Part shown: positions 33,638-42,720 of the stretch, piece by piece
How the letters are laid out: every line of letters starts with the position of its first letter
Position numbering within the stretch: position 1 is the stretch's first letter
Source: Mesotaenium endlicherianum
Taxonomy: Eukaryota; Streptophyta; Zygnematophyceae; Zygnematales; Mesotaeniaceae
Length of the DNA stretch: 57,635 nt
NCBI GenBank assembly: GCA_009602735.1
Contig: WELA01005980.1
Coordinates: 605,338 to 662,972, forward strand
Direction: 5' to 3'
Program-made: the position numbers and the translations under genes
The notes under the pieces: generated by a model
Database searches by the model: none
Told to the model about the DNA's origin: nothing
The model's input: the letters and a program-made list of their open reading frames with translations, nothing else

Positions 33638-33653
33638 TCCAGTCTACTGACTG
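33613..33653 (+). promoter_or_regulatory. candidate -1 ribosomal frameshift signal, gag-pol of the A/D family
   Basis: Gag codons CCT TTA AAA contain T TTA AAA (33613-33619) in the X XXY YYZ register. After 8 bases, CAGTCAGTA (33628-33636) and TACTGACTG (33645-33653) form a perfect 9-bp stem with an 8-nt loop. The gag TAA lies at the stem-loop border. The pol frame is open from 33592, overlapping gag by 46 nt in the -1 frame. Element A keeps the heptamer and the stem (one C to T change giving a G-U pair). D1 keeps the stem but not the heptamer. Confidence 0.8.
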
Positions 33654-33705
33654 TGAGGATGCTAGAGATAGTGAGTCGTCACTAGCTGCCCTCGTAGCAG
33701 GTATT

Positions 33706-36700
33706 ATGGGTCCTGCTGAACTGGATTCACTATGCATGCCTGACAACCAGATAAAGGAGACCATCAGCAATATAGACGTCCAGAGAGTGCACACTCTGGA
33801 TGCTCTTGTTCCACCTGATGTCCAACATTTCTTTGCTACGTCAGGAGAACAATGCGAAAGTCAGGAAAAGACAGTCCCCCCTATCCTACTGCATTGCATG
33901 ATTGCAGGTAGGAAGGTGAGGGCATTTGTTGACGGAGGGGCGTCACATACTTTTATCCACAAGGACTTAGTTAAGCGGCTAAGGCTGCCTACTGTCACCC
34001 AAGGGAATAGAAAAATATTCCTTGGAGATGCCTCAAGTATCCCGGGAGGAGTTATAACCAAGCCTATTGAGGTCCAGTTAGGTTCTGGCATTGCAGTTCT
34101 AACTGAAACGCTTACATTTGAGGTACTCAACACTGGCTTTTATGATCTCGTGCTAGGCAGGTCCTGGCTTAATAGACATCAAGCTGAAGTGTGTTGGAGC
34201 AGAGGTACAGTTAAAGTGAGAGGAGCCAGTGATGGGCAGACTGACTTGGCACCCACCAGTGCTCTTCCTCTTGTCCTGTGTGGATGGCAAATGAAGGAAA
34301 AGAAGAGGCTTCCAGAAGGATGCAAGTTGCTGAATGCAATGGAGTTCGTCAAAAGCTGGAACCAGAAGGAAGACAGAATGTTCTGTCTGCTGCTAAGAGA
34401 GGTACCTCCTCAACCTGAAGAAGTGGTTGAGAAAAAGGTACACCCTCCGGAACACCCTACTGCTGCAAACATTGTTGCTCAGTACACGGATGTGTTTAAT
34501 ATGCCTCCAGGACTACCCCCTAAGCGGGAAGTAGATCATAGGATTGATTTATTACCTGGTAGCCAGCCACCCTGGCAACGCACGTATGGCTTGTCTTATT
34601 TGGAGAGTGAGGAGTTGAAAACACAGATTGCAGAGCTGGAGGAAAATGGTTACATTTCTCCCAGTAAATCACCGTACGGCGCACCTATCCTATTTGTTAA
34701 GAAAAAGGATGGCAGTATGCGGATGTGTGTGGATTACAGAGCCCTGAACAGAATTACAGTAAAGAACAAGTATGCTTTACCCAGAATCGAGGACTTGCTT
34801 GATACCCTGTCTGGCGCTAAGGTGTTCAGTAAGATAGATCTCAAGAGTGGTTATCATCAAATCAGAATTGCTGAGGGGGATGAACACAAGACTGCTTTCC
34901 GCACACGTTATGGACACTATGAGTTCAACGTGATGCCATTTGGACTGACTAATGCTCCTGCTACCTTTATGGGTGCTATGAATGACATTTTCAGACCTTA
35001 TTTGGATAAGTTTGTGCAAGTTTTCCTGGATGATATTTTAATTTTCTCTAAAGATGAAGCTCAGCACACTGAACACTTAAAGAAAGTGCTGGACACTCTG
35101 CGGAAAAATCACTTGTATGCTAAAATGAGCAAGTGTGATTTCTTTAAGGAAAGTATTGAATTCTTAGGCCACGTTGTCAGTAAAGAGGGCATCAGTGTGG
35201 ATCCTAAGAAAGTCCAGACCATAAGGGACTGGCCAGTACCACAGTCTGTCTCTGAAGTTAGATCCTTCCTCGGGTTGGCTAACTACTATAGGAGATTTAT
35301 TGAGAATTATTCCACAAAGGCCAGTAAACTGACTGACCTTACTAAGAAAGACATCGGGTATGTGTGGGGGGAAGAGCAGCAGGCTGCCTTCCAGACCCTT
35401 AAAGATGCCCTTTGTTCTGCCCCAGTGCTAGCCGTGTATGACCCCAGCAAACCGGTGCAGGTGGTTACTGATGCCTCTGATTTTGCCATGGGTGCTATTT
35501 TGTTGCAGCCTGCTGACAAAACCACAAAGGATGGTAAGGTACGGCAGGAGTGGCATCCTGTGTTGTATGAGTCTATGAAATTTAATCCAGCGGAGATTAA
35601 TTACTCAGTGCATGATAAAGAGCTGCTAGCTATCATTCATGTACTCAAACAGTGGAGAGCATACTTACATGGTAAAGCTTTTAAGGTGATTACAGATCAT
35701 CTAGCTCTGACCCACTTTCAGAAGAAGTCCAAGCTGTCGAGGAGGGAGAACCGCTGGAGCCAGATGCTGGAGCAGTTCCAAGTCCAGATCGACTACAAAC
35801 CAGGGAAGTTGAATCCTGCTGATGCACTCTCTAGAAGACCTGACTTGCAAGAAAGGAACTTTAGTCAGCATGCTGTAGATAAAGTCCTGTGTGCACTCAC
35901 TTCACTAAAGGTGAAAAAGTCCTTCCTTGAACAACTTAGGAAAGCCTACCTTTCTGACCCAACATTTGAGCCCAGCCCCACTACTGGTATGTGTCGTGCT
36001 ACCGCACTCGGGTATAAGCTCAAGGGAGGGGTCTGGGTGACTGAAACCACTTCAGGCAGGCTGAAGCTGGTCATTCCTAATAATTTGGAAATAAGGTCTC
36101 TCTTACTGAGTCAAGCTCATGACAGTCTCCTGGGTGGACATTTGGGGCAGGCCAAAACTGTTGGCAAACTGGCAAAACATTATCATTGGGAGGGGTTACC
36201 CCGGGAGGTCTTGAAATATGTCAAGTCCTGTGACCAGTGTCAGAGAAATAAGTCTCGGCACACACCACCCGGAGGTCTCTTGCAACCGCTACCCATCCCA
36301 GCGGGACGCTGGGAAACTATATCCATGGACTGGGTGGTCTCACTACCAAGAACTGCCAACGGGCATGATTCAATACTGGTAGTCGTGGATAAACTGACAA
36401 AAATGGTCATTTTTATCCCCACAACTGTCAAAGTGACTGCACTCGAAACAGCGAGACAGTTTTACAACCATGTAGTATGCCAACATGGGCTCCCTTCTAA
36501 TATCATCTCAGACAGAGACTCAAAATTCACCTCTAAGTTCTGGAGAGCTTTAATGGGGTTAATGGGAGTCAAACAGCTGCTCAGCACAGCAAACCACCCT
36601 CAGACTGATGGGCAGACTGAAAGAACTAACCGAGTTCTGCAGGAGGTGCTGAGAGCATATATTAACCAAAAACAAGATAATTGGGATGACCTGTTGCCTC

Positions 36701-37422
36701 AAATTCAGTTTGCGGTCAACAGTGCGGTGCACGCGTCAACGGGCAAAACTCCTTTTGAACTCAGCCTGGGTAGAGTCCCTAAGTCTCCTCTAGATGTGCT
36801 AGGGGAATCTTTAACTCACCCTGAAGGGATTGACAACCCGGTCTCCCTCCAGTTAACTCAGGAGTTTGCTGACACCCTGTCAGAAGTCCAACGAAACTTG
36901 CACACGGCCCAAGAAAACCAACAAAAATACGCTAATCAACACCGTCGGGAACTGACATTTTCCAAGGGGGATTTAGTCAAACTGCATTCTCAGCACCTGT
37001 ACCTCCCTGGTGTGGTCAAGAAAAAGCTTGGCCCTGTCTGGGTCGGTCCATATTCGGTGGTCCGTCGTGTCGGTCAGAATGCTTACAAACTGAACATGTC
37101 AGCTGACTACAAGGGTCACCCGGTCTTTAATGTCTCCTTCCTGGAACCATACATCAAAGGTGATACACTGTTCACAGGTCGGTTACCTGTCCAACCGGGA
37201 CCGGTCCCCGCTGTCCGGGACGGCGATCCTGAGGAATATGAGGTCGATGAGATTTTAGACGCTCGCTCGGTCCGTCGATCGTCTAAATATGTCATGAAGT
37301 ACCTCATCCGATGGAAGGGTTACGATGCCTCTGGGGACACTTGGGAATTTAAAGACCAGCTGACCAATGCCAAAGGGGCGTTGAAACGGTTCCACCTTCG
37401 GGCGGCTGGGGCACCGCCCTAA
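33706..37422 (+). CDS. pol: D2 Pol: protease, RT, RNase H, integrase, chromodomain (intact)
   Basis: The frame is open from 33592; ATG 33706 is only the first Met, and entry by -1 frameshift is expected. Counting from 33706, the protease active site is VDGGAS (Asp about 76; DGG in place of DSG is common in plant gypsy). RT has [17 protein letters not shown] near 330 and catalytic VFLDDIL near 438. RNase H starts [11 protein letters not shown] near 587, with HDKELLAI and TDHLAL. Integrase has an H2C2 region ([10 protein letters not shown]...CDQCQR, about 803-845) and the triad in SMDWVV, SDRDSKF and DGQTERTNR (about 873, 936, 969). A chromodomain carries [15 protein letters not shown] (about 1200). 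Everything needed for copying and integration is present. Confidence 0.95.
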   Translation: MGPAELDSLCMPDNQIKETISNIDVQRVHTLDALVPPDVQHFFATSGEQCESQEKTVPPILLHCMIAGRKVRAFVDGGASHTFIHKDLVKRLRLPTVTQGNRKIFLGDASSIPGGVITKPIEVQLGSGIAVLTETLTFEVLNTGFYDLVLGRSWLNRHQAEVCWSRGTVKVRGASDGQTDLAPTSALPLVLCGWQMKEKKRLPEGCKLLNAMEFVKSWNQKEDRMFCLLLREVPPQPEEVVEKKVHPPEHPTAANIVAQYTDVFNMPPGLPPKREVDHRIDLLPGSQPPWQRTYGLSYLESEELKTQIAELEENGYISPSKSPYGAPILFVKKKDGSMRMCVDYRALNRITVKNKYALPRIEDLLDTLSGAKVFSKIDLKSGYHQIRIAEGDEHKTAFRTRYGHYEFNVMPFGLTNAPATFMGAMNDIFRPYLDKFVQVFLDDILIFSKDEAQHTEHLKKVLDTLRKNHLYAKMSKCDFFKESIEFLGHVVSKEGISVDPKKVQTIRDWPVPQSVSEVRSFLGLANYYRRFIENYSTKASKLTDLTKKDIGYVWGEEQQAAFQTLKDALCSAPVLAVYDPSKPVQVVTDASDFAMGAILLQPADKTTKDGKVRQEWHPVLYESMKFNPAEINYSVHDKELLAIIHVLKQWRAYLHGKAFKVITDHLALTHFQKKSKLSRRENRWSQMLEQFQVQIDYKPGKLNPADALSRRPDLQERNFSQHAVDKVLCALTSLKVKKSFLEQLRKAYLSDPTFEPSPTTGMCRATALGYKLKGGVWVTETTSGRLKLVIPNNLEIRSLLLSQAHDSLLGGHLGQAKTVGKLAKHYHWEGLPREVLKYVKSCDQCQRNKSRHTPPGGLLQPLPIPAGRWETISMDWVVSLPRTANGHDSILVVVDKLTKMVIFIPTTVKVTALETARQFYNHVVCQHGLPSNIISDRDSKFTSKFWRALMGLMGVKQLLSTANHPQTDGQTERTNRVLQEVLRAYINQKQDNWDDLLPQIQFAVNSAVHASTGKTPFELSLGRVPKSPLDVLGESLTHPEGIDNPVSLQLTQEFADTLSEVQRNLHTAQENQQKYANQHRRELTFSKGDLVKLHSQHLYLPGVVKKKLGPVWVGPYSVVRRVGQNAYKLNMSADYKGHPVFNVSFLEPYIKGDTLFTGRLPVQPGPVPAVRDGDPEEYEVDEILDARSVRRSSKYVMKYLIRWKGYDASGDTWEFKDQLTNAKGALKRFHLRAAGAPP

Positions 37423-37746
37423 CTGTCCCTTCAGTAGACATGGGAAGGTGACAGGAGGTCCTGTCTCCATATAAGTTGGAGGGGGATGTGACAGTTAGTG
37501 ACAGTTGTGACAGGCAGCCCACCTTTAAAATTAAGTTGGAGGGAGTGGTATTCTCTGATCACCATATTACACACTCAACCTGCGCTCACACTCACTTGCT
37601 CTCTAACTCAATTTTCCCTTATATTCACTCACACCAGGTATTCCACACTAGGAACTCTCCCGATCGCGTTCCTCTTCATCAAGGGCACTCAGTAGCGGCA
37701 AAATATCATGACTTCACTAACTGCATTGTGTTTATGATTGAGCAGG
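37423..37746 (+). other. pol-ORF3 spacer with two polypurine-like motifs and splice-acceptor-like sites
   Basis: AAGTTGGAGGG occurs at 37473-37483 and 37533-37543, the same core as the terminal polypurine tract at 39481. A GTGACAGTT-type repeat follows the first. Two acceptor-like sites occur: CTAAC ... CACACCAG near 37636, and CACTAAC (37715-37721) with GAGCAG|G at 37745, directly before the ORF3 ATG. A separate reading frame from about 37476, conserved in D1 and A up to KVGT, crosses this spacer and overlaps the ORF3 start. Confidence 0.6.
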
Positions 37747-39408
37747 ATGACTCAAAAGTCGGAACTCAAGAGGAAGAGAAGGGCGGAAGAGGCACATGCA
37801 GAATACTTGCAATTCCGTGGAGACATCGAATCATCTTCCATCTCCGCTCGGGAATCACAACGACTCCAACAACAGCGGGAGGCACAGAAGAAGAAGGAGG
37901 AGGAGGAACAGGCCAGACTGAGGCAGGAAGAAATGGACAGAAAAGCTGCAGAGGAGGCCAAGAAAGCAGAGGAGGAGAGGCAAGCTGAGGAGAAGCGGAA
38001 GCAGCAGGCTGAAGAAGAAGAACAGAGGAGAATCAGCAGCTACCGCTACACGGTGCTGGGCAAGGGCTTTGATCTACTGGAGGAGGCCTTCAAGTATGCC
38101 CAGAGAAGTCGCAGTGAGTCGCAGAAGGAAATCCTCCAGAAGGAAGGGGAGACATCCGAAAACTTTGACAAGTATATAGAGGTCGGCACAGGGCTCCTCC
38201 TCTACCACGATTACGCCAGGATGGTAGGATATACCATCGGAGAGGCCAAGGCAATGGCCCAGGTGAACGAAGCAGGAGCTGTCTCGATTCCTGGTATCTG
38301 GGGGGCAGATAGGGTCATCAGGATGATCCCCATGGACGCGGACAGCTTCAAGGACTCAACACCCCACAACAGGTTCAAGGCCATGTACAATGAGGTGGAG
38401 AGGAGGAGCTGGGAATTCTTGGCCAGGGAAACCAGTCAGCTGGACTTTGCAGGGCACTGGTACCCTTGTACTCTCAAAAAGACAGACGCTGCCTTCTTCC
38501 AAAAGCCCACTGATTGGCGGTGGATGACCATCAACATGAGGGACCAGCAGAATGACAGGGCGACGGATGAGGATTTCCTGACAGACCTAAAGGGGAACAT
38601 AGTATTGCCCCCTCACATTGCGGCTTGGGACCCAAGATTGGATGGAGTCAGAGACTGCATGAGCCAAGAGATGCAGGGGGACAGAAGCAGGGCCCGAGAG
38701 TCATTCTCCAAAGGGAAGCACGCTTATGCCAAATGGGCAAGTAAGCAGGGGGAAAAGGACCTCTATGCGGTCCGGACTCAGCAGCCCCCACCAGCACCCA
38801 AAAGGGGAAGGTCAGTAGGATATTCTTTTTCTCGGGAAGAGCTGGAGCAGCTGACAGAAGAGACCCCAGAAGTCTCAGAGGAACCCGGGGACGGAGAGGA
38901 GGAGGAGTCAGAGGAAGACGAGGAGGAAGGCGAGGAGGAGGACACTAGCCCCGCCGTGATCCTGACGCCTGCCACATCCCCTATAAGGGAGAAGACGGGG
39001 TTGGCCATGCAGCAACTCGCTGAAGAGGAGGATATCACTTGGCTGGGGACTGCCAGAGGACAGAGCCCATCTCCAGGCAAGGAGACCCAGTCAGACAGGG
39101 CAGACAGGAGGGCTGCTCGGGAGATAGCCAGAGGCCTGCCAGCATCTCCCTCGCAGAGAGGGCATGTACCCTTGGCTCATGTCATGCAACATCCTTCTGG
39201 GATGCCGGTATACGTACCTGTCAGTTTGAGGGCTGCCCAGGAGAAGGCTGCCTCCCTCCAGACTGTGCAGGAGGAAACAGCCCAGTTATTGCGTTCTCCG
39301 CGGGGTCCTTACACGGAACCTCCCTCTCTGACAGGCTTCAGAAGACCCCAAGACAGGAGGAGGTCTGGCTCCCCTGAGTATAGGGCCTCAGGGACATCTC
39401 CCTCCTAA
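37747..39408 (+). CDS. ORF3: undescribed extra protein of the A/D chromovirus family (553 aa)
   Basis: ATG 37747 is the first in frame after the acceptor-like GAGCAG|G. Residues 1-100 are very rich in Glu, Lys, Arg and Gln with heptad character (EEAKKAEEERQAEEKRKQQA), so a coiled coil is likely, and KRKRR near residue 9 could be a nuclear signal. Residues about 100-340 are a mixed, apparently folded region with conserved Trp/His/Cys (FAGHWYPCTL, WRWMTINMRDQQ). Residues about 370-420 contain a Glu/Asp tract. The C-terminus is Ser/Pro/Arg rich. There is no signal peptide or membrane helix, so it is not a classical envelope. All three family copies have it in the same place and sense. No homologous family is recognised. 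Roles in RNA or chromatin binding or particle assembly are open guesses. Confidence 0.88.
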   Translation: MTQKSELKRKRRAEEAHAEYLQFRGDIESSSISARESQRLQQQREAQKKKEEEEQARLRQEEMDRKAAEEAKKAEEERQAEEKRKQQAEEEEQRRISSYRYTVLGKGFDLLEEAFKYAQRSRSESQKEILQKEGETSENFDKYIEVGTGLLLYHDYARMVGYTIGEAKAMAQVNEAGAVSIPGIWGADRVIRMIPMDADSFKDSTPHNRFKAMYNEVERRSWEFLARETSQLDFAGHWYPCTLKKTDAAFFQKPTDWRWMTINMRDQQNDRATDEDFLTDLKGNIVLPPHIAAWDPRLDGVRDCMSQEMQGDRSRARESFSKGKHAYAKWASKQGEKDLYAVRTQQPPPAPKRGRSVGYSFSREELEQLTEETPEVSEEPGDGEEEESEEDEEEGEEEDTSPAVILTPATSPIREKTGLAMQQLAEEEDITWLGTARGQSPSPGKETQSDRADRRAAREIARGLPASPSQRGHVPLAHVMQHPSGMPVYVPVSLRAAQEKAASLQTVQEETAQLLRSPRGPYTEPPSLTGFRRPQDRRRSGSPEYRASGTSPS

Positions 39409-39480
39409 TGGCAGTAGGCTGGGGACGGAAGGGACAGCACGCTGTTATTAGTGTTAGTGTTGTCGAGGCGACAACATGAT

Positions 39481-39493
39481 AAGTTGGAGGGAT
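39481..39493 (+). promoter_or_regulatory. polypurine tract of D2
   Basis: AAGTTGGAGGGAT directly before the 3' LTR, matching element A at 7919-7931. Confidence 0.87.
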
Positions 39494-40214
39494 TGTAATG
39501 AATCAGTATATTGGTTGACATAATATTCATTTAAATAATATAGTTAAATAAGTTCAGCCTGCTGAACTCTAGTTAATGATCAGTCTGCTGGACTTTATAT
39601 TTAATATCAGTTTAATGACTCGGCCGGAAGCAGCAGGCTGAAGTCACCTATAAGTCAGCTTGCTGACACATTCTTTGACAGCCAGCTGACTTCCGTACTC
39701 GGTAGCAGCGAACTGCCTCGATATGCATCTAAGTGTGATATGCTAGATGAATGGCCAGATGACATCCCTATGATGGATGGCTATTCGGGATGATGGGAGA
39801 TGGCGGTGGATTTGGTTAACCGAGGTCCTACCAACGTGGTTAACTCCCGGGTAGGCGGTGCCATCGCACTGACCGTTGAACAGTAAACTCATTCCATGTA
39901 CATATGCTAGGCATTGCTCTCGAGTTCGGCATTCGGAAACGAGGCCAACTCTCTTGTACAGCTTACTGAGAGAGATCTGAATCCAAGGCGAGAAGCCATT
40001 GATACGCACTGTCTTCTAACCTTGCTTATGTATGAGTTTACTGATTTGCATTATTGATGCTAGTTTACTCTCATTTGACTGACGAGTAGTATTCCCTGCT
40101 AGTGTATTGTCCTTTGCCGTTTAACGAGTTAACGGAAATACCATAAAGATTACTTGCTGATATAAAGATCTTTATTAATTGTTAATCGCCTATTTGGTAA
40201 GTCGATTCATTTCA
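39494..40214 (+). repeat. 3' LTR of D2
   Basis: 721 bp, TGTAATGAATC...TTTCA, keeping the GTAAGT near its end. It is followed by element A protease sequence on the opposite strand, not by element C, showing that a rearrangement separates it from the D1 insertion site. Confidence 0.93.
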
Positions 40215-40470
40215 CTATCTGCAATCATGCAATGCAGTAGGATAGGGGGGACTGTCTTTTCCTGACTTGCGCATTGTTCTCCTGACTTAGCAAAGAAATG
40301 TTGGACATCAGGTGGAACAAAATCCTCCAGGGTGTGCACTCTCTGAAGATCTATATTGCTGATGGTCTCCTTTATCTGGTTGTTAGTCATGCATAGTGAA
40401 TCCAGTTCAACAGGACCCATAATACTTGCTACGAGGGCAGCTAGTGACGACTCACTATGCCTAGCATCCT
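40215..40470 (-). pseudogene. element A pol, first part of the protease region
   Basis: On the minus strand this matches the D2 pol N-terminus from MGP.ELDSLCM to LLHCMIA, then stops where the D2 3' LTR begins (D2 equivalent about 33911). The protease active-site segment that should follow is missing. It lies in the -1 frame relative to A gag, as in D2. Confidence 0.88.
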
Positions 40471-40488
40471 CACAGTCAGTAGACTGGA

Positions 40489-41928
40489 TTACTGACTATT
40501 GCTGTCTTTTAAAGGCTGGTCTTTTCTCTTGACCTTTGGGAGGTGCTTGACTGGACACTGCTCTCTGAAATGACCCATCTGCTGGCAATGGAAGCAAACA
40601 AATTTTACTGAGGCTGGTCTCGGCTTAGTCCTACCACCACCTCTTCCATAACCGCCTCGAGAGAAACCACCTCTCCCTCTAGACTGCATAGCATTATACT
40701 CATACTCATATTCATCACCTTGATCATTTTCAGCCTGGTCTCCTTCAATTGCATTGTAGGAACCATGGGGCTTTTAGACAATCTTAGACACCAAAGCATT
40801 ACTATGGCGCTTGTGATTGAACTGCTGCTGATCCCAGGCATCAGCATCCTGGATCAAGTCAGCCAATTTCTCATACTTCCTTTCAGCAAAATGACAAGAG
40901 ATTTCGGATTTTAAGCCAAACCTGAAGTATGCTATCCTATACCGCTTTGGCAAGTCGGACTGCTTCACTATGTTCTCTTGAAAATTTTGAGCAAACTCAG
41001 CAACTGAAGTGGTCTGTTTCAGTGTCAAGGAGATCATCGCTTAGATAGCTTTCTCCTGCTGATTGATCACATCAAACTTCTCATGCAGTTTCTCGACAAA
41101 CTCTACCCAAGTAGGGTCACCGAGTTGTTGAGGCTTACGCTCTCCTTTCCAATACAGCCACCAGTCTGCTGCACTGCCTTTCAATAGAGCACCAGTGTGC
41201 CTGACCTTCTCGTAATCCTGTAGTTCTGGGTAGGTCTCCAGCCATTGCTCAACATCAGCGAGAAACTTGATCAGGTAATACTTTTTGTTCCCCTCAGGAT
41301 CATAGTCTTGGGGAGGTTTCGGCTTGGGCTTACTAGGCCCTTTGCCACCACTACCAGTGGTTTGAGAACCCAGTTGGTCTCTGTCCCGCAGCAGAGACAT
41401 TATGATTCTTTTGTCCTGCTGTTGGGACTGATACATGCTCGCCATTTGCGATTGTATTTGCACAAACAATGCTCCCAAACCCACACGCTGAGGTGGGAGT
41501 CTAGCAAATGCAACAGTAGCAGCGACATCCACTCGCTGAGTAGTGTCCTCAACAATGCCTCTCGCTCCTGCAGCAGCAATTCCTGCCGCATTCAGCCGGT
41601 CACAAATTTGACCTAGGGGTACATTGAGTTGTACAGCAGGAGGTGGGTTCAAAACATTGGCCCTTGATGCCATTTGTTCTTCGACAGTGCGCTTGTCCGC
41701 TTGCTGTCCTTCCCTCCTTTCTGTATCTTCCGCAGCCTTTGCTAATCGTTCAACTTCTAATCTGGCTCTCTCCTCCTCAGCCTGCTCTGCTGCGACTGCG
41801 GCAATAGCAGCTGCCTCATCTGCAGCCTCTCTAGCTGCAATATCTGCCACTGCTCCAGAATAGGTACGGGCTCCCGCTACATGGCTTTCAGCTTGATTTT
41901 GGACATTCTCGTTATCTTGGTTCTCCAT
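40489..41928 (-). pseudogene. element A gag (full length, two internal stops)
   Basis: From ATG 41928 on the minus strand this is the only complete N-terminus of the family's gag in the window. It has an Ala/Glu-rich, probably helical region (residues about 25-85), then the linker SKPKPKPPQDYDPEG, the gag core and zinc knuckle CFHCQQMGHFREQC, ending at TAA 40489-40491. Stops at about 41041 (TAT to TAA) and about 40774 (AAA to TAA) break it. The slippery TTTAAAA and stem-loop before the stop are preserved. The gag start lies about 60 bases after the PBS. Confidence 0.9.
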
Positions 41929-41988
41929 GTCTAGGGAGTTGCTAGTTTAAGACCTTGTCCTTACCATACAAAGAAGACTGTGATAATC

Positions 41989-42000
41989 GCTCCGATACCA
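41989..42000 (-). promoter_or_regulatory. primer-binding site of element A
   Basis: TGGTATCGGAGC on the minus strand, one base inside the 5' LTR. Confidence 0.88.
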
Positions 42001-42001
42001 C

Positions 42002-42720
42002 TGAAATGAATCGACTTATCAAATAGACAATTAATGATCAATGAACATCTTCATAATAGCAAGTAATCTTTATGGTATTTTTTGTTAATTCATTAAACAT
42101 CAAAGGACAACACACTAGCAGTGGACAATACTCGAGAGTCAAATGCAAGTAAAGTAGCACCAATAATGCAATCAGTAAACTAATACATAAGCAAGGCTAG
42201 GAGACAATGCGTATCAATGGCTTCTCGCCTTGGATTCAGATGTCTCTTAGTAAGCAGTACAAGAGAGTCGGCCTTGTGTCCGAATGCCGAACTCAAGAGC
42301 AATACCTAGCATATGTACATGGAATGAGTTTACTGTTAAACGACCAACGCGATGGCACCGCCTACCCGGGAGTTAACCACGTTGGCAGGACCTCGGTTAA
42401 CCAAATCCACCGCCATATCCCATCATCCCGAATCGCCATCCATCCTAAGGATGTCATTTGGCCATTCATCTAGCACACCACACTTAGATGCATATCTAGG
42501 CAGTTCGCTGCTATCGAGTACGGAAGTCAGCTGGCCGTCAAAGAATGTGTCAGCAAGCTGACCTAAGTTGACTTTAGCCTGCTGCTCCCGGTTGAGTCAT
42601 TAAATTGATTATTTAATAAAGTCCAGCAAACTCAATATTAACTAAAGTTCAGCAGGCTGAACTTATTTAAGTATTAAATTTAAATGAATATTATATCTAC
42701 CAATATACTGATTCATTACA
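42002..42720 (-). repeat. 5' LTR of element A
   Basis: 719 bp, matching 7199-7918 with numerous substitutions, clearly more diverged than the B pair. The U5 GTAAGT seen in D copies reads ATAAGT in both A LTRs. Target duplication CACAC follows at 42721-42725. Confidence 0.93.

Larger units (their letters stand above)
32736..40214 (+). mobile_element. A/D-family chromovirus copy D2, 5' truncated but with intact pol and ORF3
   Basis: It lacks the 5' LTR, PBS and the first part of gag. It has the gag C-terminus, a full pol, ORF3, polypurine tract and a 721-bp 3' LTR (39494-40214). Its right end abuts the protease region of element A in the opposite orientation, with flank CTATC. Pol and ORF3 have no stops, so this copy defines the coding capacity of the family. 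Its own mobility is lost because the 5' end is gone. Confidence 0.9.
7199..42720 (-). mobile_element. Ty3/gypsy chromovirus, element A (A/D family), inserted in the copia element
   Basis: The element reads on the minus strand. Its 5' LTR is 42002-42720, PBS 41989-42000, gag 40489-41928, protease start 40215-40470, RT-RNase H 18355-19511, integrase-chromodomain 10100-11669, ORF3 8091-9741, polypurine tract 7919-7931 and 3' LTR 7199-7918. The 5-bp CACAC at 7194-7198 is repeated exactly at 42721-42725, proving one insertion into copia gag. It is interrupted by element B (11670-18349) and by the C/D block (19512-40214). By comparison with D2, about 765 bp of protease-RT (D2 equivalent about 33912-34676) is missing at the C/D block. 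All its frames carry stops or shifts, so it is not autonomous now. Confidence 0.93.

Noticed and set aside
37747..39408. ORF3 as a retroviral envelope gene
   Set aside because: No signal peptide, membrane helix or cleavage-site pattern is visible, and the protein is highly charged.
24695..40214. Reading D1 and D2 as one very large element with two gag-pol sets
   Set aside because: The flanks of the outer LTRs do not match, the middle LTR is absent and the junction has microhomology, so a fusion of two insertions is the better view.
7199..42720. Repeated blocks suggesting a CRISPR-like or tandem satellite array
   Set aside because: The repeats are LTR pairs and family copies with coding interiors; no short regular spacer array exists.
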